From positions 1-36,243 of the forward strand of contig JAIHAR010000020.1 in assembly GCA_020054865.1 (NCBI GenBank): a DNA stretch of 36,243 nt, read 5' to 3'. A program made the translations under genes and the position numbers. Position 1 is the first letter of the stretch; the number at the start of each line of letters is the position of its first letter. The notes under the pieces are model-generated. The model did no database searches. It saw only the letters and a program-made list of their open reading frames with translations, and had not been told where the DNA came from. Shown here in pieces: positions 16,479 through 23,007 of this stretch. The stretch comes from Deferribacteraceae bacterium. GTDB taxonomy: Bacteria > Chrysiogenota > Deferribacteres > Deferribacterales > Deferrivibrionaceae.

Positions 16479-17387
16479 TTATTTTCCTCTACCACCGCCA
16501 TGACCACCACCGGAGCCGCCTCCATTTCCACCGCTGCCGTCACTACTTCCAGACCCACCTGAGCCACTGCCTCCAGCACTACCACCGCCATATCCGCCAG
16601 TTCCCATGCCATTTGACATACCACCCATTTGTCTATATCCTCCACCAGAAAGACCCTTACCAATATCCTGTCCACTCATCCCCTTTTGAAAACCATTTTG
16701 CATATTTCTTGCAATCTGGTTAGCGTCCATTGTTTTTGCCAGGCTTTTAAACCTCTGCCTGACTTCTGCAAGTTCATTGGCCTTATACCCTTTTTCAATG
16801 GCTGCAGTCATAGTTTGTTCAATTTGCGGCGAATCGACTCTTGCCCTTGCCATATCTTTAAGGCATTCTGTTATTTCTGTGGCAAGTTCAGAATTTTCCT
16901 TTACCCTGTCTTTCGACATAACCCTCTCAGCAGTTTGCGTTTGTAGCCCTGCAGCCAGAGCATCAGCCAAATTTGCCATCATTTTTTGTTTCTGCTCAAC
17001 AGGGGCATTTATCTGAGCGGAGATTTTTTTTGCGTATTCAAATCTTTCTGTAAGTTTGTTTAATGCCTGCTGCATCTGCTGCTCATTGACTTTTTTTGCA
17101 AAGCCTTCCATAACTTTCTCTGCCAGTGGCTCGGCAGGGATTCCGTTTTGATATGCCTGTCTCATTTTACTTAAAATCTGTGCTTTTACCTCTTCTGTCA
17201 TTTTACTTTGAACAATTTGCCCGTAAGCATTAAGCATTGTCTGATTGTTCAGCCCCATTGAAATATTTGTCTGAAGTTGCTGTCTTACCATTTCTGATGC
17301 CTTGTCGAGCACTGCAGTTTCTGAAACTTCTGCAAGGCAGATTGTTGAAACGAAAAGTATTGCAAATAGTGTGGTGATTTTTTTCAT
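16479..17387 (-). CDS. Exported helical protein with Gly-rich tail
   Basis: A 302-residue protein of unknown function. It has a clear Sec signal peptide (MKKITTLFAILFVSTICLA, mature from EVSE). The mature part is about 210 residues of Gln- and Met-rich amphipathic helices. One segment (NGIPAEPLAEKVMEGFAKKV, then a basic and hydrophobic stretch) seems to recur in weaker form as SPQIEQTMTAAIEKGYKANE. The last 55 residues are almost entirely Gly, Ser and Asn, ending in HGGGRGK, a flexible low-complexity tail. No cysteine-rich, enzymatic or membrane motif is seen beyond the signal. Start 17387 is set by GAGGAGG six bases upstream and by the signal peptide; an ATG at 17429 lies within the promoter. 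It has its own copy of the locus promoter, so it is probably an output of the adjacent ECF sigma factor. Confidence 0.75.
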   Translation of the reverse strand: MKKITTLFAILFVSTICLAEVSETAVLDKASEMVRQQLQTNISMGLNNQTMLNAYGQIVQSKMTEEVKAQILSKMRQAYQNGIPAEPLAEKVMEGFAKKVNEQQMQQALNKLTERFEYAKKISAQINAPVEQKQKMMANLADALAAGLQTQTAERVMSKDRVKENSELATEITECLKDMARARVDSPQIEQTMTAAIEKGYKANELAEVRQRFKSLAKTMDANQIARNMQNGFQKGMSGQDIGKGLSGGGYRQMGGMSNGMGTGGYGGGSAGGSGSGGSGSSDGSGGNGGGSGGGHGGGRGK

Positions 17388-17412
17388 ATCAAGCCTCCTC
17401 TTTTTCTTTATA

Positions 17413-17439
17413 AACTGTTTGAAGATCAAAAAGGTTACA
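17413..17439 (-). promoter_or_regulatory. ECF-sigma-type promoter, copy 1 (before the Gly-rich exported protein)
   Basis: On the minus strand TGTAACCTTTTTGAT (17439-17425) is followed by CTTCAAACAGTT, ending at 17413. GTAACC is a known ECF -35 type, and the CAGTT region falls where the -10 should be. The same 15 bases and the same distance to CAGTT occur at 19066-19092. The -35 box overlaps the stop codon of the upstream lipoprotein gene. The leader would be about 20 bases. Confidence 0.7.
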
Positions 17440-17740
17440 TGGCAAAGATGCAGCTGTATCCCCCAAAATCATCATACTCTATAAAGGGGCAATCTACCTT
17501 TATTAAACCTTTTTCTTCGGTAAAAAAATATTTGAAGTCTTTCGATTTTTTAATGCTGAAATAATAGACGCCATTTTCTTCCTTCATTTCGTGGGGCATA
17601 AACCCATCAACGCTGTAATGAAAATATGGTTTGCTGTCGTTTCTTAGTGTGAACAAGATTTTATCGTTATCAACCTTTACATTATATTTTGAACACCCTG
17701 TAACCAAAAAAAGCAGAATAACAATAACTCTCGATATCAT
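17435..17740 (-). CDS. Lipoprotein with diverged E-set-like domain
   Basis: A 101-residue lipoprotein: MISRVIVILLFLVTGC is a lipoprotein signal with the lipidated cysteine at 16. The mature part is about 85 residues of beta-rich sequence. It resembles the outer domain of the upstream anti-sigma-like protein: a strand region YSVDGFMPHEM, then GVYYFSI, FKYFF and a closing FIEYDDFGGYSCIF, against GTFTNWQKIPM, GYWELTL, HKYSIF and FIEKDDFGNINSVL there. I infer a second AMPK/CBM48-type E-set copy without the usual aromatic sugar-stacking residues. ATG 17740 is chosen for GAGG six bases upstream and for the lipoprotein signal. It starts one base after the upstream TGA, so it belongs to the sigma operon. 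Function unknown; a partner or regulator of the anti-sigma protein is possible. Confidence 0.72.
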   Translation of the reverse strand: MISRVIVILLFLVTGCSKYNVKVDNDKILFTLRNDSKPYFHYSVDGFMPHEMKEENGVYYFSIKKSKDFKYFFTEEKGLIKVDCPFIEYDDFGGYSCIFAM

Positions 17741-17741
17741 A

Positions 17742-18293
17742 TCAAACCTCAAGAACTGAATTAATATTGCCAAAGTCATCTTTTTCTATAAATGCAGCTG
17801 TAGGGTCGGCTAAAACATTATCATCTGCAAATATAGAGTATTTATGTTCACCTTCGGGAATTGACAAGGTTAGTTCCCAGTAACCGGAATTATTGATTTT
17901 TTTCATTGGAATTTTTTGCCAGTTTGTAAATGTACCTGAGATTTCAACTTTATTGGCATTATCATTGAAAATAACAAATCTGTATTCCTTGAGATTTTTG
18001 GCGGCAGTAATTTGTTGGGGAGAAAATGCAACTTTACTTATTCCAAAAAAGGAAAGTGCAATTAAAAGAAGTGCTGCAACAGCAATTTTGTAATTGAAAT
18101 AAAAAGCTCTTTTAAGTTTTAAATCGGGGATATTATTTTTTTTGATTTTTTCGATGAATTTAATCTCTGATTCAATGAATTTTATAGCTTCATCATAAAA
18201 CTCATCATCATTTTTTACATTAATTACAAAATCTTTTTTTTCCGGAAGACTAAGCTCATCGTCAATAAATTGACTTATTAAAATCTCTTTCAT
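17742..18293 (-). CDS. One-TM anti-sigma-like protein with periplasmic AMPK/CBM48-type E-set domain
   Basis: A 183-residue protein. Residues 1 to about 66 are a charged cytoplasmic part (ISQFIDDELSLPEKKDF) with the start typical of anti-sigma domains, but without the zinc-binding H-x3-C-x2-C. About 68-90 is the single membrane helix (KIAVAALLLIALSFFGISKVAF). About 100-183 is an E-set domain like the AMPK-beta glycogen-binding domain: VEISGTFTNW, GYWELTLSIPEGEHKYSIF and DDFGNINSVLEV. The first Trp and the Asn equivalents of AMPK-beta W100 and N150 are kept, but W133 (here V) and K126 (here S) are not, so glucan binding is uncertain. Its ATG overlaps the sigma TGA (ATGA) after GGGGGT. Next to an ECF sigma gene it is most likely the cognate anti-sigma factor with the E-set as outer sensor. 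Confidence 0.78.
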   Translation of the reverse strand: MKEILISQFIDDELSLPEKKDFVINVKNDDEFYDEAIKFIESEIKFIEKIKKNNIPDLKLKRAFYFNYKIAVAALLLIALSFFGISKVAFSPQQITAAKNLKEYRFVIFNDNANKVEISGTFTNWQKIPMKKINNSGYWELTLSIPEGEHKYSIFADDNVLADPTAAFIEKDDFGNINSVLEV

Positions 18294-18742
18294 CTTTGAC
18301 CCCCATTGATTTTTTGCTGTATCTTTTTTCTTGCCCTGAATATTTTTACCTTTATATTGGCTACGCTCATACCTGTAACCTTACTTATCTCCTCATACTT
18401 TAGACCGTCAACTGCGCTCATGAGAAAAACCTGCTTTTCGTCATCCTCCAGCATTCTCAAAAGGGCTTCGGCTTCAAGCCTTGCATCATCTTCATTGTTG
18501 TAATTGAGGTTTATGTCTTCGATGGCAAGATGCTTTTTGTTTTTGTTATAGGCATCTATAAATAAATTTTTTCCAATTTTGTACAAAATTCCCGGAGACA
18601 GATTTTCTGTGTAATTTTTCAAAATTTTGTAATATGTTTCCTGAAAAATATCGTCCGCAAAATCACTGTCACGGGTAAGTGATAAAAGATAATTATAAAA
18701 ACCTCTCTTTGTCTTTTCAAAAAAGTTATGAAAATGGTTCAT
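18290..18742 (-). CDS. ECF-type RNA polymerase sigma factor
   Basis: A 150-residue sigma factor with only regions 2 and 4, as in the ECF group. Region 2 holds FADDIFQETYYKIL, binding core polymerase and the -10 element. Region 4 holds DGLKYEEISKVTGMSVANIK with RARKKIQQK, the -35-binding helix-turn-helix. No extra C-terminal domain is present. It is translationally coupled (ATGA) to the anti-sigma-like gene downstream. The predicted targets are the two GTAACC promoters beside it, one of which (19066-19092) drives its own operon, so positive autoregulation is likely. No ribosome site is seen before the ATG: the 11 bases between a stable hairpin and the start read ATTTTATACTT, so its translation or transcription may be controlled separately from the small gene upstream. 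Confidence 0.93.
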   Translation of the reverse strand: MNHFHNFFEKTKRGFYNYLLSLTRDSDFADDIFQETYYKILKNYTENLSPGILYKIGKNLFIDAYNKNKKHLAIEDINLNYNNEDDARLEAEALLRMLEDDEKQVFLMSAVDGLKYEEISKVTGMSVANIKVKIFRARKKIQQKINGGQR

Positions 18743-18753
18743 AAGTATAAAAT

Positions 18754-18770
18754 GGGTGGCTTTGCCACCC
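18754..18770 (-). terminator. Hairpin between the small Gly-rich gene and the sigma gene (possible attenuator)
   Basis: On the minus strand GGGTGGC, loop AAA, GCCACCC forms a 7-bp GC-rich stem 5 bases after the small gene's stop, followed by ATTTTAT. The T tract is broken, so partial termination is the likely outcome, giving more small-protein mRNA than sigma mRNA. It also occupies the place where the sigma gene's ribosome site would be. Confidence 0.5.
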
Positions 18771-18775
18771 GGTAA

Positions 18776-19033
18776 TTATTTTTGAGCTGCGCCAAAACCC
18801 GTACCATCTTTGGGTTGGGGGTTTGTACCGTCACCAAAACCTTTCCCGCTGCCATCAAGTGCTCTATCCCCTGTTTTAAAGCCATTTTGAGAGGATGTGC
18901 CTTTGTAAGAGCCCATAGCCTGGCTTGATTTACCGCTTGAATATCCTTTGCCAAAGCCTTTTGTTTTGGCAAATACAGATACACCGGAGAATGTTAACAA
19001 AACTACCGCTGCTAAAGCAATGATTTTTTTTAT
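18776..19033 (-). CDS. Small exported Gly/Ser/Lys-rich protein, probable AUA start
   Basis: An 85-residue protein if translation begins at ATA 19033-19031. That codon sits 7 bases after a perfect AAGGAGGT and gives (M)KKIIALAAVVLLTFSGVSVFA, a complete Sec signal peptide cleaved before KTKGFGKG. The first usual start, TTG 19000, would remove the positive charge and half the hydrophobic core and has no ribosome site. The mature 63 residues are Gly-, Ser- and Lys-rich without cysteine, with repeated KGFG/DGT elements (SGKGFGDGTNPQPKDGTGFG). Function unknown; it may be a surface or matrix protein. It is the first gene after an ECF-type promoter and is separated from the sigma gene by a hairpin. 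A sequencing or assembly error changing ATG to ATA is possible. Confidence 0.65.
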   Translation of the reverse strand: MKKIIALAAVVLLTFSGVSVFAKTKGFGKGYSSGKSSQAMGSYKGTSSQNGFKTGDRALDGSGKGFGDGTNPQPKDGTGFGAAQK

Positions 19034-19065
19034 TTTTTCTACCTCCTTGTTATTTATACCCCAAT

Positions 19066-19092
19066 AACTGTTGAATAATCAAAAAGGTTACA
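19066..19092 (-). promoter_or_regulatory. ECF-sigma-type promoter, copy 2 (before the small exported protein and sigma operon)
   Basis: On the minus strand TGTAACCTTTTTGAT (19092-19078) then TATTCAACAGTT ending at 19066. It is identical to copy 1 over the first 15 bases and again at CAGTT, with the same 27-base length. Transcription would start near 19060 and give a short leader carrying AAGGAGGT. It lies back to back with the sigma-54-type flagellar promoter. Confidence 0.7.
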
Positions 19093-19110
19093 AGAAAAAT
19101 TAAAAATTGT

Positions 19111-19126
19111 TGGCATTTTAGTTGCT
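19111..19126 (+). promoter_or_regulatory. Sigma-54 (RpoN) type promoter of the rod/ring flagellar operon
   Basis: TGGCA (19111-19115), six bases, then TTGCT (19122-19126). The GG and GC doublets have the -24/-12 spacing required by sigma-54. Transcription would start about 12 bases further on, near 19136, just before the AGGAGG of the first gene. Sigma-54 control of rod and ring genes is common in polar flagellates. An enhancer-binding activator such as FlgR/FleQ would be needed and is not in the window. Confidence 0.7.
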
Positions 19127-19148
19127 AAACTTCAGACAGGAGGAAACC

Positions 19149-19790
19149 ATGAGGAAAGTTTTTCATATATGTTTTTTGTGTTTCGTGACAGTTTTGTTTG
19201 GTTGCAGCAATGTGGTTACAAAGAATACCTTCAATAATACGCAAAATCTTATTTTAAAACCAAATTCAGGATTTTTGCTAATGGCAGCACTTATTGAGAT
19301 GAATACAAATTTTTCTTCTCTTATATTTGATAAAACAAAAGCAAAATTTGAAGATTACAGGGTCAGTGTCAGTGACAAGATTGTTGCGGACTCCAAAATA
19401 TTTGTTATTCCTCCAAAAGATATAAGCGGAGAGTATGATTTTGAAATGAAAAGTCTGATGGAAAATATAATTTCACTGAACAAGCTTGGGACTTTGGCCA
19501 AATCTGCTGAAGATGCTGACTATATAATGATACTAAACTTTGAAGAATCCGTTACCAAAATCTTCGGAAAAAATTTCATCAGGGAAGAGATTACCGTATT
19601 TAACAATCACAACGCGGTTATTTCAAATGCTACCGTAACAGTATTTTCAAATAGTGATGAAAATTTCTTCTATTTTCAAACAAGACCGGCAAGGCCTGTA
19701 AGCTACTTGAAAATAAAAGGTTTGCAATATTTAATCGAAAAATCATTCCCCGAAATGTTTAAGTTTAAAAAAGGGGGCAAAAATGCTTAA
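19149..19790 (+). CDS. Unknown lipoprotein heading the flagellar rod/ring operon
   Basis: A 213-residue lipoprotein. MRKVFHICFLCFVTVLFGC is a lipoprotein signal with the lipid cysteine at 19. The mature protein has no family motif I recognise. It looks alpha/beta, with DADYIMILNFEESVTKIFG in the middle followed by REEITVFNNHNAVISNATVT, the pattern of small periplasmic lipoproteins with an ABC-transporter-auxiliary or TolB-N-like fold. Start 19149 has AGGAGG six bases upstream; an upstream ATG at 19122 lies inside the promoter. It directly follows a sigma-54-type promoter and its 3' end overlaps flgF by 8 bases, so it is cotranscribed with the rod genes. An outer-membrane or periplasmic flagellar accessory is a reasonable guess. 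Confidence 0.7.
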   Translation: MRKVFHICFLCFVTVLFGCSNVVTKNTFNNTQNLILKPNSGFLLMAALIEMNTNFSSLIFDKTKAKFEDYRVSVSDKIVADSKIFVIPPKDISGEYDFEMKSLMENIISLNKLGTLAKSAEDADYIMILNFEESVTKIFGKNFIREEITVFNNHNAVISNATVTVFSNSDENFFYFQTRPARPVSYLKIKGLQYLIEKSFPEMFKFKKGGKNA

Positions 19791-20547
19791 TGGACTTTAT
19801 GTGGCAGCAAGCGGCATGCTGCAGATGGAGAAGAAACTTGACATAATAAGCAATAATCTTGCGAATATCAATACAGCGGGATTCAAGATGGATACCCCAA
19901 CATTTGACCAGTATCTTAAGAAAGAAAATGAATTTCCTTATGATGCGATAAGGGACAGCAGATATAACCAGACTATTAACGCAGTTTCAAAACTTTCAGA
20001 AATTTACACAGATTTTTCTGCTGGCAATATAAAACAGACGGGCAATAAATTTGATTTTGCTTTAAACAATAAAGATGTGTTTTTTGCTGTTGACACCCCC
20101 TTTGGGATAAGATTTACCAGAGCAGGCAATTTTACAATTGATTCAGACGGATACCTTGTTACGCAGCAGGGTTACAAAGTTTTATCCAGAAATGTTGAAA
20201 ATAACGAAGGGATAAGGATACCAAACGGCAATGTTGAGGTACTTTCAAACGGGAATATTACGGTTGATGGTGCAGTGTTGGATACCCTTTATCTTGTGGA
20301 ATTTGAAGATAAGACCAAACTTCAGAAAATTGGTTACAACCTTTTTGCAGCAATAGACACACTCCCTGTGGAGTCGGAAAATCCTAAACTTATGCAGGGC
20401 TATGTTGAAGAGAGCAACATAAACCCCGTCAGAGAGATGGTTAATATGATTGGCACACACCGTGCATTTGAAACGTATCAAAGGGTAATAAGGACAATTG
20501 ATACGTTGAATGAAAGAGCAGCAAACGAACTTGGAAAAATAGGTTAA
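19783..20547 (+). CDS. flgF: Flagellar proximal rod protein FlgF
   Basis: A 254-residue rod-family protein. The N-terminal MLNGLYVAASGMLQMEKKLD and SNNLANINTAGFK are the flagellar basal-body rod signature. The middle has DVFFAVDTPFGIRFTRAGNF, and the end carries the conserved NPVREMVNMIGTHRAFETYQ amphipathic helix. It is shorter and less canonical than the next gene, and the FlgF-then-FlgG order is standard, which sets the assignment. It builds the proximal rod through the periplasm and is exported by the flagellar secretion system without a signal peptide. AGGGGGC precedes the ATG within the end of the lipoprotein gene. Confidence 0.92.
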   Translation: MLNGLYVAASGMLQMEKKLDIISNNLANINTAGFKMDTPTFDQYLKKENEFPYDAIRDSRYNQTINAVSKLSEIYTDFSAGNIKQTGNKFDFALNNKDVFFAVDTPFGIRFTRAGNFTIDSDGYLVTQQGYKVLSRNVENNEGIRIPNGNVEVLSNGNITVDGAVLDTLYLVEFEDKTKLQKIGYNLFAAIDTLPVESENPKLMQGYVEESNINPVREMVNMIGTHRAFETYQRVIRTIDTLNERAANELGKIG

Positions 20548-20561
20548 CAGGAGGATAAATT

Positions 20562-21347
20562 ATGTTAAGAGCACTCTGGACCGCGGCAAGCGGAATGACT
20601 ACCCAGCAGATTAATATTGACAATATTGCCAACAATCTTGCCAATGTAAACAATGCAGGATTCAAAAAATCAAGAGTAAATTTTCAGGATTTGCTGTATC
20701 AGGAAATGCGACCTGCTGGAGCTGTAACTGCTACCGGCATTTCTCACCCCACAGGTATTCAGATTGGTCTTGGTTCAAATGTAGTGGCTACTGAAAAGAT
20801 TTTTACTCAGGGGAATTTTCAGCAGACAGGAAATATGCTTGATATAGCAATTGAAGGGGATGGATTTTTCCAGGTAACCCTTCCTGATGGAAATATCGGT
20901 TACACCAGGTCAGGTTCTTTTAAACTAAACAGTGATGGGGATATTGTGACTCCTGAAGGCTACTTGCTTGAGCCAGCTATAAATATTCCTGAAAATGCTA
21001 CAAGTATTACAATAGGTACAGATGGGACTGTTTCTGTGACACTGCCTGGTGAAGCAGAAGCAGCTGAAGTAGGCAACATTGAGCTTGCAAGATTTATAAA
21101 TCCTGCAGGACTAAAGGCAATTGGGAATAACTTGTTTGTTCAAACCGGGGCAAGTGGAGAGGCAGTAACAGGTGTGCCTGGAGAAGATGGAATAGGTACA
21201 ATTGCTCAGGGTGTGCTTGAAATGAGCAATGTAAACGTTGTAGAAGAGATGGTAAATATGATTACCGGCCAGCGTGCATATGAAATCAATTCAAAGGCTA
21301 TCCAGACCGGTGATCAGATGCTGCAAATAGTAAACAACTTGAAGTAA
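20562..21347 (+). CDS. flgG: Flagellar distal rod protein FlgG
   Basis: A 261-residue protein matching the normal FlgG length (about 260). [40 protein letters not shown] and LYQEMRPAG at the N-terminus are textbook FlgG, including the region that decides rod versus hook structure. IEGDGFFQV and [20 protein letters not shown] follow. It forms the distal rod that passes through the P and L rings encoded just downstream. Ribosome site AGGAGG is 8 bases before the ATG, 14 bases after flgF. Confidence 0.97.
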   Translation: MLRALWTAASGMTTQQINIDNIANNLANVNNAGFKKSRVNFQDLLYQEMRPAGAVTATGISHPTGIQIGLGSNVVATEKIFTQGNFQQTGNMLDIAIEGDGFFQVTLPDGNIGYTRSGSFKLNSDGDIVTPEGYLLEPAINIPENATSITIGTDGTVSVTLPGEAEAAEVGNIELARFINPAGLKAIGNNLFVQTGASGEAVTGVPGEDGIGTIAQGVLEMSNVNVVEEMVNMITGQRAYEINSKAIQTGDQMLQIVNNLK

Positions 21348-21361
21348 TTTTAGGGGAAAAT

Positions 21362-22204
21362 ATGTTAAGGGTGCTTATTTTTATCTTTCTGACAAGCAGT
21401 TTGGTGTTTGCTGAAATTAAAGTGGATACCGGCTGCGTTTATCTTGATCAGATTGATAAAATGTTTTCCCATGAACCGGTTTATTGCGGAATCAAATATA
21501 ATGAAGATGTAAATATTTATTTGCCCAAAGTTGCGAAGATTTCAGGGGTAGATATCAAAATTTTAAGGCAAAAGTTTCCGGAAAAAATAGCAGTAAAAAG
21601 GAATGGCGTAATGATAGAGGAAAAAGAAATTCTTGAAGAGATTCAGAAATTTCTCAAAGAAACCTATACTCAGTATGTGTTTGATATTAAAAAGTTTAAT
21701 TACAACAGAAAGGTTTTTACCGACAAAAAGGGGAATTTTAAGATTAAGATTGAAGATATTCCATTTGGTTCCACAAATATATATATCGATAATGGTGAGG
21801 ATGTTTACAGATTTTATGCCTATATTGAAACGTACAAGCAAGGGTATGTGGCCACGAGCAGAATAGGCAAGGGGCAGGAATTCAAAAACAATTATACAAA
21901 ACAGCTTGTAAATATAACAAATATAAGAGAATTATTGGCTGATAATCTGGAGAATAAGCTGGCAAATTCTACTATTTTTGCAGGCAGGCCGATACTTAAA
22001 AAAAATGTATATTCAAAACCAGATATTTTAAAGGGGGAAAGGGTAAAAATTCTTTATAAGAATGAAAATATTTCTGTTTCAACTTCTGGTGAAGCCCTTG
22101 AAGATGGCTACATTGGGGAGAAGTTACAGGTAAAAAATTCCATGTCAGATAAAGCCCTTATTGCTGTTTATAAAGGAAACGGCGTGGCAGTTGTACATTT
22201 CTAA
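21362..22204 (+). CDS. flgA: Flagellar P-ring assembly chaperone FlgA
   Basis: A 280-residue periplasmic protein that helps FlgI assemble into the P ring. It has a signal peptide (MLRVLIFIFLTSSLVFA, mature from EIKV). The C-terminal half is the FlgA/SAF domain: YVATSRIGKGQEF, then LANSTIFAGRPILKKNV, LKGERVKILYKNENISVSTS and GYIGEKLQVKN, the conserved ending of the family. The N-terminal half is diverged, as usual. AGGGG precedes the ATG, 14 bases after flgG, and the position before flgH and flgI supports the call. Confidence 0.9.
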   Translation: MLRVLIFIFLTSSLVFAEIKVDTGCVYLDQIDKMFSHEPVYCGIKYNEDVNIYLPKVAKISGVDIKILRQKFPEKIAVKRNGVMIEEKEILEEIQKFLKETYTQYVFDIKKFNYNRKVFTDKKGNFKIKIEDIPFGSTNIYIDNGEDVYRFYAYIETYKQGYVATSRIGKGQEFKNNYTKQLVNITNIRELLADNLENKLANSTIFAGRPILKKNVYSKPDILKGERVKILYKNENISVSTSGEALEDGYIGEKLQVKNSMSDKALIAVYKGNGVAVVHF

Positions 22205-22279
22205 GCAGGCAAAAAATTCTTGAAAAAATTGGCATCAAATGTGCTATTTCAAAGCAGAAGAAATGCTTTGAGGTGCTAT

Positions 22280-22996
22280 ATGAAGAAATTTTTTCTTTCT
22301 CTGCTGATAATTTATATGTTGTTGTCCGGATGTTCAAAGAAGCCGGAAGTAACTTCAAATGTATCAAAGTTAAATTATAATGAAGAGGTTGCAAAGTATA
22401 ACAATGCTCTGAAGCAAAAACAACCTTCTGCTTCACTCTGGGCTGATGTGGGCAATTCCGGTGCAATGTTTCTTGATTATAAGGGTAGGTCTCTTGGAGA
22501 TATAATTATTGTCAAAATTGTGGAATCTTCTTCTGCGAGCAATTCAAACTCTACCAAGACTACGAAGACAAGCAGTTACAATAGCGGAATTACAAATTTG
22601 CTTGGACTTCCTTTGAACATGGGGATGACAAATTTTTTAAATAAAGGCAATGCATTTGACCCGACTGTTGCAGCGGATACTTCCAATTCTTTTAATGGCA
22701 GCGGAGCAAAACAGAAGTCTGATAAAGTAACAGCAACAATTGCTGCAAGGATTGTGGATATTCTTCCATCAGGAAATCTGGTTATAGAAGGCAATAGGGA
22801 GATTCTGGTGGACCAGGAGAAGCAGACTATTTCCGTAAAAGGGATAATCAGACAAAAAGATATCGACGCAAGCAATACGGTACTTTCTACATCGATTGCT
22901 GATGCCCAGATTACTTACACTGGCAAAGGTGTTTTAAGCGATGCAAACCGCAAAGGGTGGCTATCAAGTGTAATAGACTGGGTATGGCCATTTTAG
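22280..22996 (+). CDS. flgH: Flagellar L-ring lipoprotein FlgH
   Basis: A 238-residue outer-membrane lipoprotein forming the L ring around the rod. MKKFFLSLLIIYMLLSGC is a lipoprotein signal with the lipid cysteine at 18. Family stretches are SLWADVGNSGAMFLDYKGR, RSLGDIIIVKIVESSSASNS and the C-terminal GNREILVDQEKQTISVKG with DIDASNTVLSTSIADAQITY and the final GWLSSVIDWVWPF, which is very characteristic. ATG 22280 has GAGGTG seven bases upstream and gives a proper lipoprotein signal; an in-frame TTG at 22220 would bury it. flgI starts 11 bases after its stop. Confidence 0.96.
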   Translation: MKKFFLSLLIIYMLLSGCSKKPEVTSNVSKLNYNEEVAKYNNALKQKQPSASLWADVGNSGAMFLDYKGRSLGDIIIVKIVESSSASNSNSTKTTKTSSYNSGITNLLGLPLNMGMTNFLNKGNAFDPTVAADTSNSFNGSGAKQKSDKVTATIAARIVDILPSGNLVIEGNREILVDQEKQTISVKGIIRQKDIDASNTVLSTSIADAQITYTGKGVLSDANRKGWLSSVIDWVWPF

Positions 22997-23007
22997 GGAG
23001 GGACGTT

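Noticed and set aside
17742-18293. Cytoplasmic glycogen sensor controlling the glycogen operon through the ECF sigma factor
   Set aside because: The predicted topology puts the E-set domain outside, the glycogen operon has a normal sigma-70 promoter and no GTAACC element, and half of the AMPK-beta sugar contacts are missing.
18739-18984. Minus-strand 81-codon frame overlapping the small exported protein in another frame
   Set aside because: It has no ribosome site and lacks the signal peptide found in the overlapping frame; low-complexity DNA gives open alternative frames.
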